Origin: a virus
Reading direction: 5' to 3' (one strand)
IMG/VR virus record: IMGVR_UViG_3300030329_004362
Location: 1 to 34,903 of that record
Length of the DNA stretch: 34,903 nucleotides
A program made the translations under genes and the position numbers. The notes under the pieces were generated by a model. It did no database searches and was not told the DNA's origin. It worked only from the letters and a program-made list of their open reading frames with translations. Positions 14,382 through 23,523 of this stretch are shown here, piece by piece. Every line of letters begins with the position of its first letter. Positions within the stretch are counted from its first letter, which is position 1.

Positions 14382-16909
14382 TAATTAACTCCTAGATCTC
14401 CACCTCTACGAAGTGCTTCTTTTATCTGAGGAACAGCTTCATCTTCTATAAAATCTTTAGATAAAACATTTCCTTCAAAAACTATATTTATAGCTCCAGG
14501 AGTATTTCCTTCATTAATTCTATTCATAGTTTCAAGCCCTACTGAATTAACAGCATCTCTACTCATTACAAATTCACCTCTTTCTGCTTCTATCATAGTT
14601 CCGCCCTGAGAATGTAATTTTCCTCCAACAAGACCACCTTGAGCCATTTGAGGGGGCTTTTGACTTAAAATCATTGCAATTTCAGCAGCTCCAAGAACTC
14701 CAACAACAGCAGCTAATGCAACATTTGGCAAAGCTTTTGTTATAGCTTCAGATACATTCATAGTTGCTTGAGCTATATTTATCGCTTGTTCTACCCTGAA
14801 TTGTTTTTTCATTAAGTCGTTTGCTTTTTTTGCAGCAGCCTTTTTATCAGCTTCTCTCTTAGCTTCTATCTCAGCTTCATCTTTCGCAAGCTTGTCCATA
14901 ATTTTCTTCTCATAATCAGCCTGCTGTTTGGCAGTCATTCTTTGCCATTTTCTAGTCTTTTTCTCTTCGCTTATGGTTGCTTTAGCTGCATTTCTTATTA
15001 TTTCTAGCTCTGCATCTGCTATTTCATTGATACTATCTATATGTTCTTGAGCAGATTCTCTAGCTGCGTTAGCTAATTGGCTAAATATACTATTTAAAGA
15101 ATCTAAGCCCATCATAAAAGCATCAATCTCTTCATTATAATTTTCTAAAAATTCTTGAAGAGCATGCTCTGCTTCTTCTGTGTTTTTATTTGTGGTCTGT
15201 CCCCAATTTTTAATAGCATCTTCTAGTGTAATAACTGCACCTTCTATCTCATTATATTTTGCCTCTATATTTGCAAGGTGATCGCTAGATTCTTCCATTA
15301 GCATCTGCTCTATCATTAAAGCTTGTATTAAAGCCATTTCAGCTTGAAGGACTTTCAATTTAGCTTTTAAGGATCTTAGACCTGCATCCTCATGCATATC
15401 GGCAACATCATCTAAAATTTTCTGTAAGTCTTTTTGTCTTCTTATTTCAGCCTCTTCTTCTTCTTTTAAAAATTTCAATTCTTCTTTTCTAGCTTGTATA
15501 GAATTAAATAATTCAATCTCAGCAGCTGTTAATCCGTATGTTTCTAAAGTATGATCTCTTTTTAATCTTATTGCCATTCTCTGAAGGTCATTATCAGCAT
15601 TTAATAATAATAGTTCTTCTTCAAGAGCATCTATATTATCTTCAACAGATTTTCTATATTCTTCATTAGCTTCGTTTGTTTCGAGTACCTTTCTCTGATA
15701 GTCATCTAAAGAATCTGTAGCTTCATCTTGAGTAAAAACAAAGTTATAAAAGGCTACAGCTAACCCTGCAACTGCTGCTGCTGCAAGAAAATATGGGTTT
15801 GCAAGTAAGGTAAGAGTAAATTTAGCAGCGGCTGCTGTTGCTGCTATAAACCCTGCTGCAACAGTCTTTAAGGCTACTGCCATTGTAATTGACCCCATCA
15901 TATATGATAATGTTAGAGGAATAAGGGGAGCTAGAACAGCTGCATTAAAAATGTAAGCAGCAGATAAAGTCGCCACAGCTGCGGCTAAAGATTTTATCAT
16001 GCGAGCATTTAAAACATTTGCTACTTTTACCATAGCGGTAGCTACGACTTCTAGAACAGGAGCTAAAACTTCTCCAAAAGCCCTTGATAATCTAGCTGTA
16101 GCTACCTGTAATTGTGCAATCGAAGCATTTGTACTTAATACTTCTATACCTAATTTCTCTAAAATCTCTCCAGATTGAGATAAAGTTTCCTGATTAAAGG
16201 CTTGTTTCTTTTGAAGATCGGTGAGAGAATCTGCAGATAGATTGTTAGCCCTAGCATACTTTTCATAAGCTTCATTTGTTTTAACTATAATACCTAAGTT
16301 ATCAAGCATGAGTCTTGATTGACGACCCATACCCGTAACAAGAGATTCAATAGAGCTTACAACATCTCTGCCTAGTGCTTGTCCCATTCTCTGAGCAGCA
16401 TCAAATAGTTCAGCCATTTCTTCTTCACTCTTAACAATACCAAGCATCATAGCATTGTTTGCTTGTTGCATCAACTGCATATCATCTACTGTGTTATTTG
16501 TAGCTTTTCTTAATTTTTGCAAAAACTCTGAAGATGAGTCTATAGATCTCCCTAAATTATTAAAACCTCTTTCTAAATCTTCAAAATCAGCAAACTTTTT
16601 AACTGTTTGACCTACAGCTGTGCCAAATAAACCCATTGCAAAGGATGCAAGAAGCATTTTATTTCTGTAAACTGATATTACGGCTTGTAATCTTGTGAAT
16701 GCTGTTGAATTAGCTACAACAGCTTTAGTATTTGCGGAAACTCTTTTACTTACGAGGTCTTGTGTTTGAGCAACTCTAATATTGACTTTATTAAGCTTTC
16801 CTAATTCTCCGTTAAGTCTTCTTGTTGCTTTATCTAATTCTTTTATCGCTTTTACTAATGCGACATTACCCTTAGGTATAAATTTTATTTCAATTCTTTC
16901 TTGTGCCAT
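14381..16909 (-). CDS. Tape measure protein, 842 aa
   Basis: It is helical and follows the tail assembly chaperone genes, with 20 bases of overlap. The protein contains a basic helical N-terminus, hydrophobic segments near residues 88-105 and about 310-390 (Ala/Val-rich), long charged coiled-coil stretches (about 400-560 and 640-710), and a C-terminal part with a typical AQGGLVGGKLHSQGG motif. The tape measure sets tail length and enters the cell envelope during DNA delivery. At about 1.5 angstrom per residue, 842 residues predict a tail near 120-130 nm. Confidence 0.9.
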   Translation of the reverse strand: MAQERIEIKFIPKGNVALVKAIKELDKATRRLNGELGKLNKVNIRVAQTQDLVSKRVSANTKAVVANSTAFTRLQAVISVYRNKMLLASFAMGLFGTAVGQTVKKFADFEDLERGFNNLGRSIDSSSEFLQKLRKATNNTVDDMQLMQQANNAMMLGIVKSEEEMAELFDAAQRMGQALGRDVVSSIESLVTGMGRQSRLMLDNLGIIVKTNEAYEKYARANNLSADSLTDLQKKQAFNQETLSQSGEILEKLGIEVLSTNASIAQLQVATARLSRAFGEVLAPVLEVVATAMVKVANVLNARMIKSLAAAVATLSAAYIFNAAVLAPLIPLTLSYMMGSITMAVALKTVAAGFIAATAAAAKFTLTLLANPYFLAAAAVAGLAVAFYNFVFTQDEATDSLDDYQRKVLETNEANEEYRKSVEDNIDALEEELLLLNADNDLQRMAIRLKRDHTLETYGLTAAEIELFNSIQARKEELKFLKEEEEAEIRRQKDLQKILDDVADMHEDAGLRSLKAKLKVLQAEMALIQALMIEQMLMEESSDHLANIEAKYNEIEGAVITLEDAIKNWGQTTNKNTEEAEHALQEFLENYNEEIDAFMMGLDSLNSIFSQLANAARESAQEHIDSINEIADAELEIIRNAAKATISEEKKTRKWQRMTAKQQADYEKKIMDKLAKDEAEIEAKREADKKAAAKKANDLMKKQFRVEQAINIAQATMNVSEAITKALPNVALAAVVGVLGAAEIAMILSQKPPQMAQGGLVGGKLHSQGGTMIEAERGEFVMSRDAVNSVGLETMNRINEGNTPGAINIVFEGNVLSKDFIEDEAVPQIKEALRRGGDLGVN

Positions 16910-17611
16910 TTTGTTTTGCCTTATTAATTTCTCTTGATTCTAACTTAGCCAGGTATTTTCTGATTAAAAATGCTTTTTCAATCCAAAGGCATGGCTGTTC
17001 TCCGTAGTTTCCATTGTAGGGAGCAGTATTAAACTTTTCACAATATAAATATCTCTGTACATCTTCCTGTGCACTTCTATTTAATAATATATTCCTACAT
17101 GCAAAGAAAGGTATTTGAGAAACTACAGATTCAGATATATCAAAAGTCTTATCGTTTTTTTCGTTAAACTCTTTTGTTTCTGCTATAATCAGATCTATAA
17201 CTTTCCAAACATCTTCATCACAGGTAAATTCCCAAGTTTCCCTTTTTCCATCTATCATTACGGGAAGTTGGGCTTTATAAGGATAAGACTCGTAAGAACA
17301 GCCTCCACAACCGCCATTTAAGACATTAAAGGCTATTTGGAGGCTTTCTCTTCCCCCAAATTCATACACTCTGTTTGAATTTTAGTAAATATATCTGATT
17401 TATCTTTAAAGGTAAGAGATTTAAGAAATTTATCAGAAACATTTCCCTTTACTCCTATTCTTATAAACTTAGTCATAGTTGAGTGCATCATCTTAATTTT
17501 AAGATTTTGACCCTCACCTTCCCAAGTTACTGAATCTAAAAGTTCATCTCTTTCATCTATAGATAAATCTTTTAATTCCAATTCCTTACCTGATTCTAAT
17601 TTAACTTTCAT
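16890..17611 (-). CDS. Tail assembly chaperone, long form made by -1 frameshift (240 aa)
   Basis: The long product combines the first 86 residues of the frame at 17333-17611 with residues 6-159 of the frame at 16890-17369. The zero frame reads T-TTG-GGG (17360-17354), a canonical -1 slippery heptamer, and slippage moves ribosomes into the second frame at a Gly codon. A seven-pair stem, AGCCTCC with GGAGGCT (17345-17339 and 17306-17300), follows nine bases downstream. Lambda gpG/gpGT and most siphoviruses make their two tail chaperones this way, just before the tape measure gene. The second frame contains a CGGC cluster. A GTG at 17369 could also start it independently but has no evident binding site. 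Confidence 0.8.
17300..17360 (-). promoter_or_regulatory. -1 programmed ribosomal frameshift site with downstream stem
   Basis: The heptamer TTTGGGG (17360-17354) is in the proper frame, X XXY YYZ. The stem AGCCTCC/GGAGGCT begins nine bases later and has a 32-base loop. The zero-frame stop is 21 bases behind the heptamer, and the -1 frame stays open to 16890. Confidence 0.8.
17333..17611 (-). CDS. Tail assembly chaperone, short form, 92 aa
   Basis: This frame alone gives the short chaperone, corresponding in position to lambda gpG. It begins with basic strands (MKVKLESGKELELKDLS), has a helical core and ends 21 bases after the slippery site. It helps fold and wind the tape measure during tail assembly. 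It follows the tail tube gene, and the order tube, short chaperone, frameshift, tape measure is conserved in siphoviruses. Confidence 0.8.
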   Translation of the reverse strand: MKVKLESGKELELKDLSIDERDELLDSVTWEGEGQNLKIKMMHSTMTKFIRIGVKGNVSDKFLKSLTFKDKSDIFTKIQTECMNLGEEKASK

Positions 17612-17639
17612 ACTACTTGCCCCTTCTTAGTTTATATTA

Positions 17640-18632
17640 TTATGATGTTACATCAAATGTTATTAAAGCGTCTGTGCCATCATCAACAGATTTCATTGAT
17701 ATGTCAAGCATCATTATATCACCTTCACTATATGCTACATTCGTATATACTGCATTATCAATAGCTACACCAAAAGCATCATTATTTGTTATAACAAATG
17801 AATTTGTACCATTATGTGCTGTCTGAGTATCGAATCCATTAACTAAAGTTTTAGTTTCTGCATCATACTTAACTTGACAGTCTACAGTAACTGCACATTC
17901 TGCACCTCTACTGACAACTTCATACCCTGTTGATGTTACTCCTGAGAATACTGCAGGATGGTCTATAGTTGCTGTAAATGAATTTAATACTACATCACTA
18001 TTCATAACTTTAAATCCACTCCCACTTGAAAGTAAACAATCTGTTGTATTAGAATAAGCATTACTTCCTGCTGCTGCAGTAGAATTTAAATCAGGTTTCA
18101 CTCCTGTTTGTAGAGTAGCTGAAAATTTATATCTTCCACCCTCAGTTCCTGCATCTGCAGAAATTGACATGTTAGTAACAACACATCCTGCAAATTCTAA
18201 ACCTCTTTGATCTGAAACATCAGATGGTTGAATAACTATAGTTAATGATGAAGCTGCATTTGTTACTGCTGCACCATATTTTTGAGAAGTTCCTGTAAAG
18301 CCTGTTGCTACAGCAATGTCACCCGATACATCATTACATATATTCTGTAATAACAATTTGTGACCTGTATCATTATGTAAGGTTCCTGATAGTGAAAGTT
18401 CGACCACTCTCAATGTATTGTCTTGAAAAAAATCTTCATCCTTCAGAGTATGCCCTGCACCACTTCTAACATCTAATGCTTGTGTAACATTTAAACTTGG
18501 GTATCCTACAGAATCTACATCTAATTGATGCATATTACTAGAATGTATTCCTGAAGTTCCTGCATTAGTTGCATCAGATATTACATAACATCTAAACTCT
18601 TTAGGAGAAAATGCTTTAGCTGATGTTGCCAT
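17640..18632 (-). CDS. Major tail (tube) protein, 330 aa
   Basis: Located immediately before the tail chaperones and rich in Ser, Thr, Asn, Asp and Val with alternating strands, as in tail tube proteins. The N-terminus (about 20-110) has the pattern of a tube domain that begins with a structured loop and strand set; the C-terminal half may contain an Ig-like addition (about 215-330, GYEVVSRGAECAVTVDCQV). A strong AAGGAGATAAATA site precedes the ATG. High expression would fit a tube protein. Confidence 0.8.
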   Translation of the reverse strand: MATSAKAFSPKEFRCYVISDATNAGTSGIHSSNMHQLDVDSVGYPSLNVTQALDVRSGAGHTLKDEDFFQDNTLRVVELSLSGTLHNDTGHKLLLQNICNDVSGDIAVATGFTGTSQKYGAAVTNAASSLTIVIQPSDVSDQRGLEFAGCVVTNMSISADAGTEGGRYKFSATLQTGVKPDLNSTAAAGSNAYSNTTDCLLSSGSGFKVMNSDVVLNSFTATIDHPAVFSGVTSTGYEVVSRGAECAVTVDCQVKYDAETKTLVNGFDTQTAHNGTNSFVITNNDAFGVAIDNAVYTNVAYSEGDIMMLDISMKSVDDGTDALITFDVTS

Positions 18633-18823
18633 TATTTATCTCCTTTTTTCTCTTTTGGTTTTGATGCTGAACTCTCAACATCCACATTATCTTTTATTAA
18701 GCTAGGAACAGAATTAACCTCTATTGATTTACCTGCATTTAAATCTGCCCAATCATCAGCAGTACATCCACAAGCTTTCCAATTATTTGGTAAAACAGCT
18801 CCCCTTTTAAGTTTTATTTTCAT
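18632..18823 (-). CDS. Small hypothetical protein of the tail module, 63 aa
   Basis: Its stop overlaps the tail tube start. It has a basic strand at the N-terminus, two Cys (ACGC), a short helix (ADDWADLNAGKSIEV) and a charged, disordered end. This arrangement is seen in small proteins between completion and tube genes in many phages, but their role is unclear. Confidence 0.6.
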   Translation of the reverse strand: MKIKLKRGAVLPNNWKACGCTADDWADLNAGKSIEVNSVPSLIKDNVDVESSASKPKEKKGDK

Positions 18824-18833
18824 TTAATCTCCT

Positions 18834-19271
18834 TTATCCTACATTACCTAAATGTTGGCATTTATAATCCCATACAACCACATAAATGCCTGATTCTTCA
18901 TCTGCATTTAGTTCTGTAGATTCAAACCTACAATTAAATGCGTTTGAACTATCTGCTAATGTCATAGCAGTATTATCATGTATTAATGCCTCTATTCTTG
19001 AAACTTGCCTCAAGATATGATCTAATGCAGTTTCATTAATATTTGCTTCATTAAATACAAAGCTTATCTCTATACTAAATTCTCTTATTTCGGCAGATAC
19101 ATTATACTCACTTAATTCAGTACCCATAGGCATAAGCTGAAGAGCTTGATTCACACCTTTAGGTATAGTATTTCCCTTATAGACAGGAAGAGCTCCCTTA
19201 AATTCTGCTTCAAGAATTGACTCTATCTTGTCTAAAATTAGTTTCCAGTTATTGCTAAAACTTACTGCCAT
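18834..19271 (-). CDS. Putative tail terminator / completion protein, 145 aa
   Basis: The product is an alpha/beta protein: N-terminal helix (NWKLILDKIESILEAEF), a central strand set (SAEIREFSIEISFVF), a helix (ALDHILRQVSRIEALI) and terminal strands. This matches the size and layout of phage tail terminators such as lambda gpU and HK97 gp10-type neighbours. Position before the tube gene supports it. No motif proves the family. Confidence 0.6.
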   Translation of the reverse strand: MAVSFSNNWKLILDKIESILEAEFKGALPVYKGNTIPKGVNQALQLMPMGTELSEYNVSAEIREFSIEISFVFNEANINETALDHILRQVSRIEALIHDNTAMTLADSSNAFNCRFESTELNADEESGIYVVVWDYKCQHLGNVG

Positions 19272-19293
19272 TTTTTAAAATTTCCAAATTTGA

Positions 19294-20283
19294 TTAAGCA
19301 TTATAACCTAGCTTCTTTTTTCCTCTACCAACTGCTGTTCCACCTCTAGTCATTTTAATAGAGTTTATAGCAGAATTATCAACTTCTTCTTGCCATCCTG
19401 CTACTTCAATTTCCCACTCATCATTAGCCGCAGCCTGAGTGGAGTCAGCAGAACCGCTAAATCTTATTTCAAGACCTCCTGCTAAATGCTGATAATCTCC
19501 TGTAATTTTTTGCTCATCTACAACTTTTGTATTCTTTAAACCATCTCCGTCTTTAGCCCACACAGAATATGTAGCAGTTCCTAAAACGCCACCTGTTATA
19601 ACTTTTACTTTAAGCAAATCCCAAGTACCGCCCCATCTACCTCTAGTATCTACAGGTCTTATTTTTCCTGATGTATATGTAACATCTCTTATAATTCCTT
19701 TTGATGAGTCGCCTGTTGTCTGCCATGATAGTGCTGCTCCTCCTTTGTTTAAAGCATCTATATTACCCATTGCATCTTCCATCATTGCTGATGCGACTTC
19801 TGATGTTGGGTCATGGCTTCTAATAAGAAAAACTGCAGCTATTAAAGCAGTTGTTCTAACTATTATATAATCGTAATTACCTTCTTTATCTTTTAATTGT
19901 TCTTTAGGCAAGTTTGGATCAAGTTTAGCATCTAAATATCTACTTGCATTTTCTGTAATTCTTGTAATCAATGAAGAAAATTCTTCCCCTGATTCCATTA
20001 GTTTATCATTTGGGTCGCTTGCTGAATAATAATAAGTTATATCTTCAGCCGAATTATAAAACCACTCTCCTTCAACATTTAAATCAGTATGTGCAGATTG
20101 AGCTGCTCCCAAATCTTCTCCATCAGCAAATAATTGAGTTGTTAAGCCACTATTATGTGCAGCATATTTATTTGTTGTTACTTCTTTCCATCCATATAAA
20201 GCTCTTTTATTGTCAAATGAATCTACTTGAGGGAATACATCTTTTAGTTGTCTATGTGTACAATATGTTGGGGCTGTTGCCAT
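19294..20283 (-). CDS. Putative head-tail connector (adaptor) protein, 329 aa
   Basis: The first part (CTHRQLKDVFPQVDSF) and a helical block at about 103-180 (ITRITENASRYLDAKL, then TTALIAAVFLIRSHDP) resemble gp6/gp15-type adaptor proteins that sit under the portal. The second half is beta-rich with Gly and Trp and looks like an added virion domain. The ATG overlaps the stop of the 37-residue gene (TAATG). The combined length exceeds that of simple adaptors, so a fused decoration domain is inferred. Confidence 0.6.
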   Translation of the reverse strand: MATAPTYCTHRQLKDVFPQVDSFDNKRALYGWKEVTTNKYAAHNSGLTTQLFADGEDLGAAQSAHTDLNVEGEWFYNSAEDITYYYSASDPNDKLMESGEEFSSLITRITENASRYLDAKLDPNLPKEQLKDKEGNYDYIIVRTTALIAAVFLIRSHDPTSEVASAMMEDAMGNIDALNKGGAALSWQTTGDSSKGIIRDVTYTSGKIRPVDTRGRWGGTWDLLKVKVITGGVLGTATYSVWAKDGDGLKNTKVVDEQKITGDYQHLAGGLEIRFSGSADSTQAAANDEWEIEVAGWQEEVDNSAINSIKMTRGGTAVGRGKKKLGYNA

Positions 20284-20396
20284 TATCTACCTCTTTTCTT
20301 TCTAGCTACTTGTTTAGAAGTTCGCCCATTTTTTTTCAAATAAGAGTTTTTCTTTCTTCTTTCTTGTTTTCTTGATTTTGCTTTTTTATTTGGCAT
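20283..20396 (-). CDS. Very basic microprotein, 37 aa
   Basis: The frame is coupled on both sides by TAATG overlaps, which strongly supports translation. Roughly half of the residues are Lys or Arg (for example KKAKSRKQERRKK), with no hydrophobic core. It could bind nucleic acid or the acidic surface of a capsid or tail protein. Family unknown. Confidence 0.65.
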   Translation of the reverse strand: MPNKKAKSRKQERRKKNSYLKKNGRTSKQVARKKRGR

Positions 20397-21955
20397 TATT
20401 CTACTTTCATTCCTATTAATGCTTCTACTTTAGCATTTGCACTTCTAGCATATACTTTTTCAATAATATTAGATGCAGATGAACCTGCTCTACCTGCTAA
20501 TCCAGAACTATGGGCAACACTAACAACAAATTCTGCATCAGGGTATGCTGTAAAATTAACCTCTCCCGTATCGTAATTAATGGTTCCACTACCAACACCT
20601 GTCAAGTTTCCATCGCCATCATCCCACATAAATTCTGATGTATTTGGAACAGAATCATAACTCTTACTATCATAAATAACATCATCAGGTAACTTCGCAG
20701 CCACAGCACTTTCTATATCTGCTATTGCAGGCAATCTACCAACCCCAAAAGGAGTTGTTCCTGAACCTGGAGCAGCTAAAAGAATTGCTGAACTTGATAA
20801 TCTTGAACCTGATGTGAATCTAATATCTCCATTTATAAGAGAAACATAAACTCTTTTTTCAAATAAATTTCCTGCTGTGTAATATTGAGTATCTAAAGCA
20901 TTTTGTATTTTGCTTATAATTCCATTAGTTCCGCCAAAATTAACATTGCTTGAGTCTGTCGTAAATGAAAGGTTAGCAAAAGTAGAACCTCCATCTACAG
21001 TTATATTAAAAGCATAAGCTGTTGAAGCAGCAAGTCCGCTATTTGTATTATAACTTATTCCTGACATTCCAAATTCTTGATAACCAGGTTTATAAAACTT
21101 TATATTTATAGAGCCAGGTAATATCCCTGAACCTTCTACAGTTAAAGCCCTTCCATATCCAAAGAAGTTCATAGCTTTAAATTTACCATTATGGTCTGTT
21201 CTTGCTGTTGAGAATTTATCAAAATCTGCATAAGCATTGAAAAACGCAAGTCTAACAGGATCTTCATCATCAGTATTTGTTGTAGCTGTAGAACCATGAA
21301 CTCCTCTAATTACAGTTAAAGTATTATTTGCTAAGTCAGATTTATCTCCAATAGCAGTTACTTCCATAATTTCATCTCTAATCCTAATTAAATCTCCGAC
21401 TCTAAATAGATTTGCAGTACAATTCGCTGCACTTGTGTATGGTTCTAGGTAAACAGTAGTGTTGGTTGCACTATTATCAACATTATCTGTAGCTGTAGTA
21501 TCATCTGTGTCTGCAGTTGAATCTACATACATATTCGAATTAGGAGCAGTATTTGAAACAACCGTTCCATCCATAAAATTTGCATCTGCTGAATCTATAA
21601 TTCTTGTAGTTGGAAGACTTATAGTTTTTCCTCTAGGTAATAATATTTGTAAATAATTAGATCCTGATTGAGTGGTATCATCAGTCCAAATAGGAACTTG
21701 TAATGTTAATCCTATTGCTGCATCTCCTTGATTTTCTAATACAATGTTTTCTGGAGAAGACATTGCAGATTTACCTTTTGTTTCTGTTGCTTCAAATATT
21801 TCTATAGCATTAGTAGAATCTAATTTTTGAACTATATCAAAAGTTTCTCTTGATTTTCTTCTGTTAGGAGTTGCCTGTCTTCTCATAGTAGGCGAAGCTC
21901 CACCACTTGCATATCTTTGCTCTAGTGGATATTTTTCTTTTAAATTTATACTCAT
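20396..21955 (-). CDS. Virion structural protein, 519 aa
   Basis: The first 40 residues are basic and disordered. The rest is Asp/Asn/Thr/Ser-rich and beta-strand-rich, with a segment FRVGDLIRIRDEIMEVTAIG (about 186-206) that resembles the small barrel of phage virion proteins. It lacks catalytic motifs. The position between decoration-type and connector genes suggests a capsid-surface, neck or tail-fibre component. Stop and following start overlap. Confidence 0.65.
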   Translation of the reverse strand: MSINLKEKYPLEQRYASGGASPTMRRQATPNRRKSRETFDIVQKLDSTNAIEIFEATETKGKSAMSSPENIVLENQGDAAIGLTLQVPIWTDDTTQSGSNYLQILLPRGKTISLPTTRIIDSADANFMDGTVVSNTAPNSNMYVDSTADTDDTTATDNVDNSATNTTVYLEPYTSAANCTANLFRVGDLIRIRDEIMEVTAIGDKSDLANNTLTVIRGVHGSTATTNTDDEDPVRLAFFNAYADFDKFSTARTDHNGKFKAMNFFGYGRALTVEGSGILPGSINIKFYKPGYQEFGMSGISYNTNSGLAASTAYAFNITVDGGSTFANLSFTTDSSNVNFGGTNGIISKIQNALDTQYYTAGNLFEKRVYVSLINGDIRFTSGSRLSSSAILLAAPGSGTTPFGVGRLPAIADIESAVAAKLPDDVIYDSKSYDSVPNTSEFMWDDGDGNLTGVGSGTINYDTGEVNFTAYPDAEFVVSVAHSSGLAGRAGSSASNIIEKVYARSANAKVEALIGMKVE

Positions 21956-21967
21956 TTTAAACTCCTT

Positions 21968-22783
21968 TTACCTTAAATGATATTTTACGCTTATTTGGAC
22001 AGAAATATCATCATTTCCTCCAACATTTTCTACAAATGCAACAATAACTTTTCCGCTATCAACATTTGCTGTGTTAATTGTTAATGTCCCATTAGAAGCT
22101 CTATCATCACCAATAGTTATAGGACTTAAACTATCGTCTGCTGAACCTGTTTGAGCTAAGACAGCTCCACTAGACAAATCTCCTGCAGTAGAGCCTGAGC
22201 CTGTAACAACAGAATAAGACATTAAATGTAGATTTGCTGTAGTTGAGCCATCTGCTGTCATAACATAATTTATTTGCTCTAGCGTTATATTTGATTGCAA
22301 AACCCAAACAACAGGTGAATATGTTTTAGCTCCTGATGAAACAGTTAAACTTGTAGTAGGGTTTGTTCCGTTTGCACCCCAATTAGCACTATTCATACCA
22401 CCTTGAGCCCATACAGCACTATCATACATAATAGGTGCTGCCAAAAGGGGATGATGATATCCTGCATTACAACTTAAATCAAATTGACCAAATAATTTAA
22501 ACTGAGTATTTATATTATGCTGACCTATACCTGCTTTAACTAAATCATTGGTAGAATCTACAGTAAGTAAAGCATTTCCACTTGCATCATAAATTACTGA
22601 ATTTGTAGTGCTATCTGCTGAAGGTTGAACCTTTAAATTTCTTTGGGATAAATATAAAGATGTTCCATCTCCATCTCCACAAGTTATTTGTTTTATAGTT
22701 GTAGATAATCCACTATTTGAATTATTTGTATGTAGAATATCCTTGTATACATCTTTTAAAGGTTTACCTGTAAATGAACTCAT
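21968..22783 (-). CDS. Virion beta-structure protein, 271 aa
   Basis: Small residues (Ser, Thr, Gly, Asn) and alternating hydrophobic strands dominate, and the end has a regular strand pair (KVIVAFVENVGGNDDISVQISVKYHL). Such proteins are common as decoration or fibre components in environmental siphoviruses. No domain recognised. Start overlaps the stop of the 47-residue gene. Confidence 0.6.
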   Translation of the reverse strand: MSSFTGKPLKDVYKDILHTNNSNSGLSTTIKQITCGDGDGTSLYLSQRNLKVQPSADSTTNSVIYDASGNALLTVDSTNDLVKAGIGQHNINTQFKLFGQFDLSCNAGYHHPLLAAPIMYDSAVWAQGGMNSANWGANGTNPTTSLTVSSGAKTYSPVVWVLQSNITLEQINYVMTADGSTTANLHLMSYSVVTGSGSTAGDLSSGAVLAQTGSADDSLSPITIGDDRASNGTLTINTANVDSGKVIVAFVENVGGNDDISVQISVKYHLR

Positions 22784-22926
22784 TATTTATCTTTCTTTTT
22801 ATCTTCCTCTGGTTTTTCTAATTTACTCTTTAAGAATTTAATAGCACCCATACATTCTATATATGCTTGCTTATAAGCTTCTGCTTTTTTTTCTAATTCT
22901 TGTATGTCATTTTCAACATTTTCCAT
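22783..22926 (-). CDS. Small coiled-coil protein, 47 aa
   Basis: Helical and charged (ENDIQELEKKAEAYKQAYIE) with a Lys/Asp/Glu-rich end. A GGGGCAAAAACATGG context gives a usable binding site and its stop is coupled to the next start. Function unknown. Confidence 0.6.
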   Translation of the reverse strand: MENVENDIQELEKKAEAYKQAYIECMGAIKFLKSKLEKPEEDKKKDK

Positions 22927-22951
22927 GTTTTTGCCCCTTTTTCTTTGTTAT

Positions 22952-22980
22952 AATATACTAAAACTAATTTTTTACTACAA
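22952..22980 (-). promoter_or_regulatory. Possible internal late promoter
   Basis: On the minus strand, TTGTAG (22980-22975), a 17-base spacer and TATATT (22957-22952) stand in a 57-base gap before the 47-residue gene. The -10 box is good (5 of 6), the -35 box is weak (3 of 6). The gap is the longest within the tail and decoration part. Confidence 0.35.
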
Positions 22981-22983
22981 ATC

Positions 22984-23523
22984 TCAAAAATTCGTTCCAA
23001 AAAATATTGCATTATCTGTTGCTACAGGCTCTGTATATGTTACAATAACATAAGCTTGTGTAAAAGCAAATGTTCCTCCAGTATGTGCATCCAATTTAAC
23101 ATAAATTCTTAAACCATCTACCAATGTATTATTCCAAGCAGTAGAACCATCTGTTGTTGTTCTATTTGTAAATGTGTGTGTTAAATAGAATCTATTAGAA
23201 TTTTCTGTTCCTGTGGATTCAGTATAATAAGCAGAACCTAGTCCTGCAGGTAATAATTTTGTTTCTATATCATAAGTTTGACTTCTAGCACCATTACCTG
23301 CTCTTAAAACAAGCTGAACCCCATCTATAGAGCTATGGTCTTCAGTAAAATCATCTAAAGTAAGATAACATAGCTTACCTGAAGTAGTAGCACTTAAATA
23401 ATTACTATCTCCTGCAGGAGTAGTTGAATCATCTTGCACTAAAGTATGAGCATCAGTTGCAACACCATTTAATGTAAAAGTATTTGAATTTGTTCCATTA
23501 GGGTATAAATTAACAGTAGCCAT
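22984..23523 (-). CDS. Virion decoration-type beta protein, 179 aa
   Basis: The protein is a single beta-rich domain of about 165 residues that starts ATVNLYPNGTNSNTF and ends with a strand (AFTQAYVIVTYTEP), then a short hydrophobic tail ending GTNF. Such domains decorate capsids or fibres in marine-type phages; the exact role is not shown by the sequence. Its start overlaps the preceding stop. Confidence 0.6.
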   Translation of the reverse strand: MATVNLYPNGTNSNTFTLNGVATDAHTLVQDDSTTPAGDSNYLSATTSGKLCYLTLDDFTEDHSSIDGVQLVLRAGNGARSQTYDIETKLLPAGLGSAYYTESTGTENSNRFYLTHTFTNRTTTDGSTAWNNTLVDGLRIYVKLDAHTGGTFAFTQAYVIVTYTEPVATDNAIFFGTNF

